DNA from: Piezodorus guildinii | Taxonomy: Eukaryota > Arthropoda > Insecta > Hemiptera > Pentatomidae | DNA length: 64,000 bases | NCBI GenBank assembly: GCA_023052935.1 | Contig: CM041298.1 | Location: forward strand, 52,031,313-52,095,312 | Direction: 5' to 3' | Shown here: piece by piece, positions 46,510 through 57,337 of the stretch | Layout: every line of letters begins with the position of its first letter | Numbering within the stretch: position 1 is the first letter of the stretch | Translations under genes and position numbers: made by a program | Notes under the pieces: generated by a model | The model's database searches: none | The model's input: only the letters and a program-made list of their open reading frames with translations | What the model was told of the DNA's origin: nothing

Positions 46510-47110
46510 AATAGAATACAATAGAAAATAAATTTTATTCTGGGACGGTGTCCCTTGAGAATAATAAATTTGTACAGTTTAAAATATACATGTCTGGCCA
46601 ACAGACAAATGAACATAATTAACTAATATTTACAATTATGGATAAATATATTCATAATACAAAATAAAATAAACAAATAAAATTAAATTAATTAAAATAA
46701 AAACAATCCTCAGAAAATAATTGTGTTGAACAAATTGGAAAATAAATGAGTTTAAACATAAAACAAAAAGAAGAAAAAAAATAAATGAATATTTACATTC
46801 ATCTGATATTTAGTCTTCTAAGAATAACATAAGCTTTACAATAATGAAGGCTCTTTAATTGGCTAAGAATTAATAAAAGATAAACTAATTAAAACATAAA
46901 TGAAAATAATATACTACAAAAATAAGAAACAAAGTCTTATAATTACAATATAAAAAATACTATGACGATTAAAACAAAAGAAAATTTCAAGATAAAAAAA
47001 AAACTGAAAAATCATAAATAAATATACGTGTATATATACGTATAAAAAAAACAAAAAAACTTAGGTTAGGTTATTTTATTTATTATTGTGGTCTTAAGTG
47101 TCCTTTTCGT
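46508..47110 (-). mobile_element. CR1-like LINE 3' UTR, minus strand
   Basis: Read on minus, the lower end gives '...attattctcaagggacaccg' then 'tcccagaataaaatttattt'. This is the same terminal hairpin-like phrase (GGGAC...GTCCC then AGAATAAA) as at 38830-38860 and 39090-39112. The rest is A/T-rich UTR without coding sequence. Confidence 0.6.
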
Positions 47111-47394
47111 TTTAATTTGTTTCCCTTGTTTCACAACTTATTCAACTTAATTGTTAAAAAAAAAAAAAAAATATTTTTTCAACCCAACTGTCCACATCTT
47201 CATTCTAATTATCTTACTATCCTACATCTAGACTTAAATTTTGAGTTAGGAGGGCAGGGTGTTTTTTTTTTTTTTTTTTCTTGGTCGATTACAATGGTAA
47301 GTTGAAGTTCGAGTTAACAGAAAAAAAAAAAGGAAATATGAGAGCCTATCATCATAAAAGTTTAATCCTCAACAAGTTATTTTATACGATGTCA

Positions 47395-47740
47395 AGGTAA
47401 TCGACTTTTCATGTAAAACTTCAGGTCAATTACCTTCCCCGACCGCTAAATTATAACAAATATTGCCATTATAAAGGATTCGGAACCCAAAGATACGACT
47501 GATAGGGAACAACAGAGCCGGGCCTGAGACTCGCCCAATTAATAAGAGCAGATTAGAATACAGTTAGCCGCCTTGATAGAATTATTCATTGCCAGGCGAC
47601 GCCACCTAACTATCGGAGTGGGGTCATTATCACGCTCCAAGGTGCCAGTTTGGTCTCTATGTAATGAGCTAAGGGGAAGGACAATTAGAGAGATTACGGT
47701 GGCCTGTCCTATTGTTCTCACACCTTTGACCCTTCTAAGA
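47395..47740. other. G+C-rich island, possible regulatory element
   Basis: 'gagccgggcctgagactcgc' and 'ggcgacgccacctaactatc' are interleaved with 'gcccaattaataagagc' and 'gaaggacaattagagag', which contain homeodomain-like AATTA words. The 147-codon plus-strand frame starting at 47573 ends in low-complexity F/I/N-rich sequence and does not resemble a protein family. I treat the block as non-coding. Confidence 0.35.
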
Positions 47741-48451
47741 GAAAGCAGGTCTTCTAAGTATATTTGTTTTGTAAACATATTTGGCAATCCCATGAATGTC
47801 GTAGGTAATGGAGGTCAATTTTTCTATCATTCAGCAGTCGTGATAACGTATTTCCTTGAAAAAGGAAAAGATAAGATCCAGATCGTCTACTTGTCAGCAA
47901 GGATTTCTTTTTTGATAATCATCGATAACAAATTTGAGGGTTTTTCCACAATTTTATTTAAATCACAATATTATTTTGTTTTTAACTTCACAAAAATTGG
48001 AAAGAATTATTTATAAAAATTATTATTACTACTATTTAACTTTGAAAATGTTGGATAAGTTATACCTATGAAAGGTCATGGTTTCGACATGATTGCTTTC
48101 TTTAACACACATAAGTATACTCGTAGATCTTTCAGTCAACATCATCATTGCTCAACAGTCATGTTTTTCGTCAAGCCGATTCAAGTATTAGGTGCTCACT
48201 TTATAAAGAAATATCAAAAATTCAGAAATAATACTATACATAAGTAGTTAACGATAGATGCTTAGTCATAAAAGTAAATAATAAGATAAAATACCTATCA
48301 AAATATAATTTTCTTTTCCTGTGTAAGCGTTGAATGATTCGTTTTGAAGTCATTAATTATGAAGTCTTTACACAAATGACAATAGCTAAACCGACGATTT
48401 GGCCAATTTTTCAGAACATTTAGCATAAAATCTAGACTTTCTATTGAAAAA

Positions 48452-48998
48452 AAAGTGCTAATTTACAAGACAGTACTGAAACTTATCTTGACTTGATCTG
48501 TAGAGAACGGCCAATTTTTTTAAGATCAAACGCACCCATCCAATCCTTTCGACCTAAAGACCTAAAGTCCTCTGAACAATAGTTAATGATCCGTATTATA
48601 TCACCAAACGTACCCTACATCATGACCTTAATGTTCTATTTATTTTAGACTTTATTCAACCCAAATTCGATCAGATCCTCATTCGTCACACCAATCCTCT
48701 AGCTCAATCTCTATAGAGCTAACCTAGAAGGTTGAAACGGCAGTGGCCCCGAGACCTCTTGTAAACGTTTATATTAGATTTCTGGCACTAACTAGATTCT
48801 CCACTCAAGTGCTGTATGTATGTGGTTTGTATATAGGTATGTGTATTGTTTAGACGTCCATTTGCTTTTAAACTTTTTACATTTCTATTTATTTTTTTTA
48901 TCTTGTTATTTTATAAATGTATTACTTTGTAAATATTGTAATTTAGTACTAATATCAATGTTCTAATTAGGACGAATTGTAATATTACTAAATAAAAT
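48452..48998 (+). mobile_element. Jockey-type LINE 3' end (family J-A), decayed
   Basis: Broken codons follow J-A ORF2 from 'ctaatttacaagacagtact' (LIYKTVLK) through 'aaacgcacccatccaatcct', then 'gaaggttgaaacggcagtgg' (RRLKRQW) at about 48730-48749. The stop and J-A UTR follow ('tagattctccactcaagtgc'), ending 'actaaataaaatagtttg'. It contains deletions and stops. Confidence 0.75.
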
Positions 48999-48999
48999 A

Positions 49000-50270
49000 G
49001 TTTGTTTTTATAAAAAAATTTTCCACAGTTGATCTGAACAAAATAAATAATTATTGTGAAGTATTTATAATCGCCGTCCGGTTTCAATTTCTTTTTACTT
49101 TTTACCAGAAATACTGTCGGCTTCATCAGATTTTTTTTTAAGTAAGGGTAAAAGAATAACTATTGTGTTGGGACTCCAATCAGTTAGCTTTAATTAACGA
49201 TGTTAAATAACATAATTAAATACTCAAACCTTATAAGAGACACTTGAAATTTCACATTAGATAATGGGTCTTATCGCCTGACGCAATAACCTCAACATTC
49301 TCTATCCTATCTAATACTAGCTTAGAAAGAATCCGAACGTATATTGCCATCAGATTTAAATCTTTTTTTTTTTTTTTTTTTTAATATCACACGCACTTCT
49401 TTCTTTACTCTTTACTATATTTTATCATATTTTTTTTCATTAATTTTTGGGTGAACCAGACATCGATTTTATTATTAGCACTTTTCGAAGCCTACGAAAA
49501 TAATTGACAGGCCACTTGTTAACTAAATAGAAAGCAAACAATGGAGATACAAAAGCATTTGAAAAGGAGATTACAAAGTTGTGTAAGATATATGGGAGAT
49601 AAAGAAGGTGCTGGGAGCCGAAAATTGGCCACAATGAACATGATTTATGTACACTGTATGGTAATATTAAGATGGTAATATGTTAATGTGGTAATTGTAT
49701 AATACACTCCGATTCTTTCAACGGCCTCACAATGATGATTATTCCCACTTGGTCCGTTTCACGTTCATCTTAATTGCTAAATCGTTTGTACACCAGCAAT
49801 CAGATTTATTTTAATTGTACAAAGCTGATAGAATTTGCCTGAATCTGATATTTAGTTACAATTATATGTCATTCGTTATCCTTTCTTATCTAACACTTTC
49901 TAGAAAACAAATGTAAAATATCCTCGGAAAAACACTGGCTATTAGGCCGTAATTGTATCAGCTTATCATTTTTTTGTTTACAATATTATTTGTTTGTTTT
50001 TTATATATAAGCTACCACTTGACAACAAATACGCTTTATAAATATGAGTTTATTAAATAACATTAAGTTGGATCATGTTACCACAGGCATAACATTCAGC
50101 AACATACGATAAATATGATAATAAAATATTGATAAATAGAGTCATAATTATTTATATGCCCTAGAAACGTGTACATACATATTGCTTAAATATACAATAA
50201 AATTAATTTGAACTCATGATTCAAGTAACAAACACATCAAGGATTGCGGAACACGAATAGAGGCAATATC
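49000..50270. other. Mostly AT-rich DNA, unassigned
   Basis: It includes a T-run at about 49363-49382 and two slightly G+C-richer patches (about 49190-49330 and 49720-49830) containing TAATTAA, AATTGC and CAATCA words. No gene or repeat is recognised. Confidence 0.4.
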
Positions 50271-50274
50271 TCGC

Positions 50275-50720
50275 TCCCCCACCTTTTAATCTATCCTTTG
50301 CGATTCACAAGGGTAACTATTGCATGGAGCTAGTCGATGGTAGCAATCGAGTTTTATTGCTTCCGCGTCTGGAACTGGAGCGGTTGATTTGAGCGAATAC
50401 AAACAAGGAACCGCTGTTTGACGGCACCGGTTGTGTGCAAAGTGCTGAGCCGGTGCAAAGACCCATCTGTCCAAAGGGACTCCTCCAGATCCGAATGTAA
50501 ACTTCGTTAAACCCTTCATTATCCGCCCTCTAATGGGAAACTCTGGAATCAACTGGAACGACCGATGAGCTGGAGAAAAAAAAAAAAATCTCCAGCTGTC
50601 CGATAAACGACTTCGTTCTCTAAACAGCTTTTTTCCTAATGGAAGCCACCCCAACCCTTTCCTTTCCTCCGGGTCCTGAATATTACTGATGTCCGTGTTT
50701 GCCCTGTCCTCCGCCGGAGT
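50275..50720. other. G+C-rich island, possible regulatory element
   Basis: This is one of the largest balanced-composition blocks ('gtttgacggcaccggttgtg', 'gctgagccggtgcaaagac', 'tgtcctccgccggagtcgct'). A 122-codon minus-strand frame (50286-50654) crosses an A-run and has no resemblance to known proteins. An exon cannot be excluded but no splice pair supports one. Confidence 0.35.
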
Positions 50721-51114
50721 CGCTCTCTGAATAAATTTGCTTCGTCTCTGATTAAAGCAACTAACTCTTCAATCGAATTTTATATGCTGGGGATTTACAT
50801 GCGTAATTACTATTTCAAACACTGTTTCACTGTCTGAAAGCTAGAAGGCTTTAAACTTTCAATGTCGGGAGGTAAATAATTGAGGAAATAAAAACAGGAT
50901 TCGTTAATTGAAAAGTATTGCGAAAAGTGGAGCAAGATTCCAAGAATGGACTGGAACCAACCAACAATCATTGATCGAAAATCTGCAAAGACTTATTAAT
51001 ATTACACAAATCCTTCAGTAACTTCAGACCTAAGTCCCACATATCAATCGCGTATCCGAATACTAAACACTCAAAATTTTACAAAAATAGGTAAGTAAAG
51101 ATTGTAGTATGTGT

Positions 51115-51765
51115 AATAAGCTCACAAAATCAACTTTCAATAACAACGTTTTATTCCCTCCTTGAGGTTATACATAAGGAAGCTCTATTTAAGGAAGATC
51201 TAGCTATATTTTGGAGGATGAAAAATTTTATCAATATTTAATGAGTCTTAAATTCACGTTTTACTCAGAACACAAACCCCTACCCTAGCAGCTATTTTTG
51301 GCGACGAGAAGGGGATCCCAGAAATGGCGTATACAACGGTAGACTCTCTACATGTCCGGATTCCATTACGAATTTCGGCATATTAATCCCTTATAGCAGA
51401 CAATATAGCAGATCCTGTTTCCAGATAACCGGCAAATGTGGAAGAACCAGTTGAAACTGAAACAGACTACGTTAACCTACGTAAGTGGAGTTTTACCGGT
51501 TTCATTGAAAAATATTAGAACAGAAACAAGGAGAGATCCAGTTTTGAGTAATGTAATATCATACATTTCGCACGGGTGGCCTGAACCAAGAAAAGGAAAG
51601 TAACTATTACCATTGAAGAGAAGGAAAGTTACCCTTACCCTTGAACTCCTCTTCGGTGCTTGAACGGATGTTTTGCCTTATTTTTTTTTTCTATGGGTAC
51701 GCTAAAACTCGCCGCCAATATGCAATAAACTCATAAAATCACTTTAAATAACAATGGTTTAGTAT
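51115..51765 (+). pseudogene. Ty3/Gypsy retrotransposon pol remnant (RNase H to integrase linker)
   Basis: Broken plus-strand frames read a Gypsy RNase H tail: FTxxSEHKPL near 51260-51285 and FGDEKGIPEMA at about 51297-51329. Further down, ETRRDPVLSNVISYISHGWP (about 51520-51580) matches the connector before the integrase zinc-binding domain (xDPxLxxVxxxxxxGWP). Frameshifts and stops are many. A 40-bp direct repeat flanks it: 'taagctcacaaaatcaactt' at about 51117 and 'taaactcataaaatcacttt' at about 51725. This may be leftover LTR sequence or a duplication. It is inactive. Confidence 0.65.
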
Positions 51766-52289
51766 CACTAATAGCAATACAAAAACAGAAAATATTACAT
51801 CCGTTGCTCTTATTAGGTCAGAGAGTCGAAGTATATACAGGGCACCTCATAAATTTCTAGTCATATTGTGGAAACAGGCCTCAAGTGAAACTAAAATTTC
51901 ATATGACCCTTAGTTCGATTCTCAACGTTTTGAAAGGAAAATAAAATTTTAACTTTTTTAAATATTATCCATGTTTTTCATCAGAAAAAAATCAAATATA
52001 TTTACTTGATGTGCACGTACAGAAAAATTTGATTGACCAATGGAGGTAGAATACTGTTGTACCATTTAAAATTTAATGATACTATTTTTTTTTTGATTCG
52101 GGAGGTTTAAAACCTAACGTTAGAAGATTAATAGCAGCTTGAAATTTCCAAATATTAATATTTAATAATTTTCTGCATGACATGCGACACTTATTTATTT
52201 ATGTGAATCTGACTTCAATTTAGAAGACAGATTGTGTTCTTTCTAGAGTCATTTTACTTTTTTAGTTATAATACGTACGTAAGTTAAAA

Positions 52290-52395
52290 ATACCCTCATG
52301 CAAGACTGAAACGACAAGGAAATGCTCAACGTTTTCGGCTATTCCATCACTTACTAGACAAACGTTCAAATCTTAAAAACCGTTTTTAACAATGG
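52290..52395 (+). mobile_element. Jockey-type LINE ORF2 relic
   Basis: 'cctcatgcaagactgaaacg' (PHARLKRQ) followed by 'catcacttactagacaaacg' (HHLLDKRS) matches NPHTRLKRQ...LLDKRSKL of the J-B copies. Only about 100 bp are recognisable. Confidence 0.6.
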
Positions 52396-52973
52396 AAAAA
52401 AGTATGATTTCATTTTTTTTTTTTTTACTCTTACTTATTTTTCTAGGTTGATTTACATCTAATATAAATACGCATTTATTACTCCAATATAGATAATTAG
52501 TTAATATCCAATTCAGATTTTAATAACTATAATTATTTTCATAAAGATTGACGGAATAAGACTACAACATTCATCAGTAATATCAAAACATACCTAGCCC
52601 AATCCGACCTTTCGTATAATTATGAAACAAGTTTCAGGTAATTACCTCGATTTCCAGCGAACATTCCAAATAAACAACTGCCATTTAAATAATATTTGAG
52701 ATGAGTTGCGTAGCGAAAGATTACATTCACTAGAAGAACGATAGAAATGTCCTCAAACAAGGTTCTCATCTCGCCGCTAGTCTATTCCTCATTTATTAAT
52801 CATGTGATATGATGATACGATGGCTCTCTCTAGAATTTGACAAAAAATATATTTAAAAAAAATAGATATAGTTCATAATACAGACTAAAATAGTTATTAT
52901 TATTAAAATAAACAACATATTTAATTTATTAATTGTACAAAAGGCATTATAATTTTTTTTTTTTTTTTTGCAG

Positions 52974-53042
52974 CAATGCGCTCCTCACGGAAAAGACGAC
53001 TACTCCTGGACGAGACAGTCAATGGTTAAGCAGGGCTATGAG
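52974..53042 (+). CDS. Candidate 69-nt host exon (phase 0-0)
   Basis: A long T-tract and TTTGCAG acceptor (AG at 52972-52973) precede 69 nt of clearly higher G+C content than the flanks. A GTAACA donor follows at 53043. The frame beginning at the first base is fully open for 23 codons, reading QCAPHGKDDYSWTRQSMV and five more residues ending YE. The other two frames are less plausible (one has a stop after NG). Both boundaries are in phase 0, so it could be skipped or included without changing the frame, like an alternative microexon. I do not recognise the protein. It is not in a recognised repeat. A second exon-like segment lies 2.7 kb downstream on the same strand. Transcript evidence would be decisive. 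Confidence 0.6.
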
Positions 53043-53066
53043 GTAACATATTACGTATAATTAACA

Positions 53067-53104
<38 letters not shown>

Positions 53105-53121
<17 letters not shown>

Positions 53122-53200
53122 TAATTTCGTTCGTTTGCCTCTGCCCTAAGGCATCATTGGCAACTAAGGGTGTTGTATTCTGAAACATTAAATCAAAATT
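53105..53200 (-). mobile_element. RNase H-type LINE 3' end
   Basis: On minus, 'gttgccaatgatgccttagg' then 'gcagaggcaaacgaacgaa' and an A-run repeat the end of the LINE at 20767-20860 ('ttgccaatgaccctctgggg', 'tagaggcaaatgaaacc', A-run). It is inserted immediately next to an (AT)n run and lies within the proposed intron. Confidence 0.75.
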
Positions 53201-53989
53201 AAAATTAAAAATGAACTTTGATTACCCCCTACTTAATATTTCTTGAGTTTTATTTATTTTTAATAGTGTTAATAAATGATTTCAGGTATATATTACTAAT
53301 TATATGAATATAAGAATTACATCAGAATAATGAGTTTCATATTGTGCATAAAATACCCGGATGAGGTGGAGTTATAGCATATGTTTCTAAAAGCTCTTAA
53401 TTTACTATTAAAATTAAAACAATATTTTCATGATATTATCTTTTTCTTGTTTTTATTTTTTTACTTGATGTGCTTAGCATTGTGTGTGAAGTACTTAGCA
53501 TTTTTATAAGAATTAGTGGTTTTACAGTAAAAGAACTCATTTTACAGAAATGTTTATGTATGGTATTAAATGTATTAAAAAATGTACGGTAAAAATTAAC
53601 AAAAGTAAAAAAATAACTAAATGCTTGTAAAAAATAAATAAATAAAATATCTATCATTGAGAATTTATAACTACCTACTACTAACAAGACTAATCTTCTT
53701 TACTAGTACACTTTATTAACGTAATACTATGTCTCTTTTAACATGTCAAGCTACCTTTTTTTTTTTTTTCTTTTATATGCTTATATTTGTACAAAAAGAA
53801 AATTAGAATTTAGATTTTGTTAGACAATCCCTTACTCCCATTGATACTTTATAATTAAGTTATGTACAAATTACGATTTTTTCCATTAAAGTCCCATATT
53901 ATATCCAAAAAAGTCAACACTTTCCCTAACATCCCACAAGCTCGTACGTATCCTCCTAAGGACGGAATAATCAAGGATGTTTTTACTCT

Positions 53990-54090
53990 GTTTCAAAAAT
54001 CCTAGATCCATCTGCGTTTTAAAACTTCGACCTTTGGCAGAGCAGACAGTTATGCTAGGCCCAACATTATAATTTATCCCTAAACGCATT
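53990..54090 (-). mobile_element. SINE-B head fragment
   Basis: 'aaaaatcctagatccatctg', 'ttcgacctttggcagagcag' and 'acagttatgctaggcccaac' match the tRNA-like head of the copy at 58970-59040. Only the head remains. Confidence 0.6.
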
Positions 54091-54839
54091 TATTTATTCG
54101 TGTAACTTGAAAAAAAATGAATGAAGTCTTGCGTCTTAAGCAACGTAGCCCAAACACGCGATAATGTATATTTTTTTAGTTATGCTTTCTGATGTGGAGA
54201 TTACAAGAACGTCGCTCAGTTTGTGTATATATAACTTACAGAGTTGCAAATTATTTGAACTAATAAAAAAAGCTAATTTTTCAGCTGGAAAACTCGAATA
54301 TCCATACCTCTTAAATTGCGTGGTTGCATTTAATGAGTGCTATTGAATTCATTGCAGTTTTCCATACCACTTTATACAAGACATTAAGCTAAAATTAAAT
54401 TCAATGACGACGTAAGTAAAGTTAGGGATCTAATATATTTTCTGAATTTTAAATATTTCTCATCATATACATATATAAGAAAGAATAAAGCAGATTTAAA
54501 TGAAAATATTAATGTACCTGATGGCAGATGTTTGAGGCTTACATTGTAACTTTAACGTTTAAAAAAAAAATTATGACTTGGAAAAAGTTTATATGATTCA
54601 TGTCGTTAATATTACATTGTTTCTCGTCACCTGTCTTTATGGAAATTTATAGTCCGGGTTGTGGCGAGTAAAATATTATCCTGCAGATTTTTTTCTTTTA
54701 TTGTTTGAAATTTTTATACATCTAGGGATCGAGTTTGTTGTAATATTAAAAAAAAAAGTTTAGGCATTTAGAAAAATATTTTGCAGGCCTGATACAATGG
54801 GTATCAGGAGTTGCTGTTAGATATTTCGGACATTAGGAA

Positions 54840-55060
54840 TCAACCTCACTGTTTCTGGAATGCCGTTGGGGACTGGCCAGGTGGTCGCCAATAACAATCA
54901 ACTTTCCACTCTAGATATAATAAATAAAATCCATTAATTGACAAATATAAATCTGTAATCTCCCTGCTTTAAATCAATGTCAACATTTTTGTAATGGCCA
55001 AAAACCAGGGCGGCCTTCCGGGCTTGTCACAAATGAACCTCTTATCTGCATTTAAGGACA
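54840..55060. other. Mixed-composition block with regulatory-like words
   Basis: 'tgccgttggggactggccag' and 'ccagggcggccttccgggct' flank 'tccattaattgacaaat', an AATTGA/TTAATTG homeodomain-like core. It lies between the two candidate exons, thus intronic if they are real. Single copy. Confidence 0.35.
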
Positions 55061-55139
55061 ATTAGATAAAAAAATCTACAGAAATATTTTAAATCGAAAT
55101 TCAGGGTTTTTCTGGCAATTAACGAACTGTAAACTATGT

Positions 55140-55355
55140 TGTATAAGGTAATATTTTTTCTGAAATCTTTAGCTTCCAAACGGTACATTACACATCTATA
55201 TTACTGTTATAATGTTAAAAAAAAAAAAAACAGCAATACATTTACTCCTATTCACAACCCGTTTTTCACCAATGCCAATATGATGGATGATATGATTAAT
55301 TTTTTCATATTTACAAAATTAAAGATACTTTAGAGAGAAAAAATTAAAACATCGG
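55140..55355 (+). mobile_element. Helitron-like element fragment (internal part)
   Basis: 'tgaaatctttagcttccaaa', 'cggtacattacacatctata' and 'aaaattaaagatactttaga' match H1 at about 5630-5850 in the same order and orientation. The ends are missing. Confidence 0.6.
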
Positions 55356-55709
55356 CATAGTGTTTATTTAATAAAGCGTTTTTCCTTCTAACTCGGTTCA
55401 TTGATTGGATAAAAGAACCATCTCAAAACCAGAAATAAACATTTTTAACTTCTGATATTCCACCTTTTTTCAATCATAATGTATTAATGTAAACATACAT
55501 AAAATGTTTTATTGAGATCTAACAGACATGTGGATTATTCGAATTAATTTAAACAAAAAGGTACAATAATAGTAATCAAATATGATGTTTTTCTTCTCTT
55601 AAAAACTAAATACAGAGTTTAGAATTTTTTGTGTATTTTCTAAATCATTTGCATGATCATTCCTAAAATTACATTTTTCTAACGTCTTGTTTCGTTTTGT
55701 TTTTTTCAG

Positions 55710-55743
55710 GCTAAGATGAACGAGAACCAAAACAACCAAGGAG
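55710..55743 (+). CDS. Candidate 34-nt host microexon
   Basis: A TTTTTTCAG acceptor (AG at 55708-55709) precedes 34 nt. A GTATGA donor follows at 55744. Read in phase 0, continuing the upstream candidate exon, it gives AKMNENQNNQG plus one base of the next codon, so it ends in phase 1. It contains an in-frame ATG, so it could alternatively hold a translation start. It is short, and chance occurrence of such signals in AT-rich DNA is realistic; the agreement of strand and phase with 52974-53042 is the main support. The protein is not recognised. Confidence 0.4.
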
Positions 55744-56472
55744 GTATGAATCATATTCCTAAAATGTCATTTATTTAAAAAAAAGTAAATATTCTTTTTT
55801 AATCTGTTTAAGTTTTGTGAACTATGATATTTTTATCAAAGGCTTATATATTTATATAATTTCATAATTTTAGCTAATTATCGATAGCGGTTATGAAGTG
55901 GACAACATCATGCTGTTACTTTAAGCTTAGGAGCTTATTTAATCCTGTTAAATTTAATACATCACATATATGTTACATTCTTGTCAATACAAGGACTAAA
56001 ATAGTTTAAATTTAGATAAAAACATATGGAAATATTTAACAAAACTGATTGAATTTAATGTTTCATATTAATCATTGTTTTCATTTGCCTATAACATCAA
56101 GATTTTGACACATATGAGTCAACTTTTCACTTTCAGAGGAATGTCATTCTCGATTTGACAGGTGGTTGTTAAAAACAATTAGTTTTTGGCCAGAGATATA
56201 ATAAACTGAATTATTTAATTGACTCATGTATATATTCAATATCTTCGGTCTGAATTTCACTTTTAAAAGTATGTGAACCACCTTTTGGTGATATAGGATA
56301 AATCAAACAGTTATCTTCGCTATTTAATAGAAAAAAAAAATTTGTTGTGTGAATTTGATGTGGTTAAGTGAAAATTAATCCATATGTCATGTGAAATTAA
56401 AGTAAATAAGAATAAATGTCAATAATTCTGGTGTCAATAGCATTAAAAAAATATAAGTTGCAAAATATCTTC

Positions 56473-56535
<63 letters not shown>

Positions 56536-56775
56536 AAGTTTAAAGTTAAGTAAAGTAGGAAAATTGGAAAAAAAATTTAATTTTATTAAACCAGTATTGC
56601 GTCGTCTTGGAAAATAAATATGGCTTTAAGAGTGACAATGACTGTATAATTTATCTTATTATTATTATTTGCAAATTTATCATTCGTTCATGTACTGGTA
56701 ATCCTTGAATAAGTTCGGATTTTAGAAGATAATTTTTTCCAAATATTGTATCACATTTACAAGATGTATATCATG

Positions 56776-56848
56776 AGTCCGAAAATTTTCACGATCGCAA
56801 AACTTTCCCTTACTATATATTTCTTATATAGTTAAATGAAAGTAAAAA
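56776..56848 (+). mobile_element. Helitron-like element 3' terminus fragment
   Basis: 'cgaaaattttcacgatcgca' followed by 'cccttactatatatttctta', 'tatagttaaatgaaagtaaa' is the 3' end of H1 with a small insertion in the palindrome. The palindrome is thereby extended or disrupted. Confidence 0.7.
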
Positions 56849-57337
56849 TGGTAAGTAAAACATAGTTATTTTCATTTAAAACAATCTAGTTCCTAAATAG
56901 TTCGTCCAAGTGACAAATATTACATACGGAAATAATTTCAAATTTTCAATGCGAGCAGCACCAACAAGCCTTTTTGACACATTGTAAATAAAATCTCAAC
57001 ACTTAATAAATGTAGCAAAATGTGATTTTTTTTCATTCAAACCAATATATCTCTAAACGATTGGTTTTAGCGACAAATTTTCTTACGACGAAAAATATTC
57101 TACACTAAATTTCTGACACGGTAATTTAAGCCACATTTTTGATTCAAGCAAAAACAGATCTCGGGTGTAAAAATTTACACAATAAAAGTTACAGACCCCC
57201 ATACAAAAGACATATCCATTAATATCTTAATTTTCATTAGTAATTAAATTTATCTCTCGTTGACAAAAATTCTAAATTTCCCGTTGTAAAGAAGTAAAAT
57301 TCCCGTATAACCTGACCGGAACACTGTACGAATTAGC

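Noticed and set aside
47573..48016. 147-codon plus-strand gene
   Set aside because: The N-terminal half is composition-driven in a G+C-rich island and overlaps an antisense frame. The C-terminal half is F/I/N-rich low complexity. No family resemblance.
52976..53029. Alternative ATG-initiated frame inside the candidate exon
   Set aside because: It reaches a stop within the exon, while the phase-0 frame is open across the whole exon and exits at the donor.
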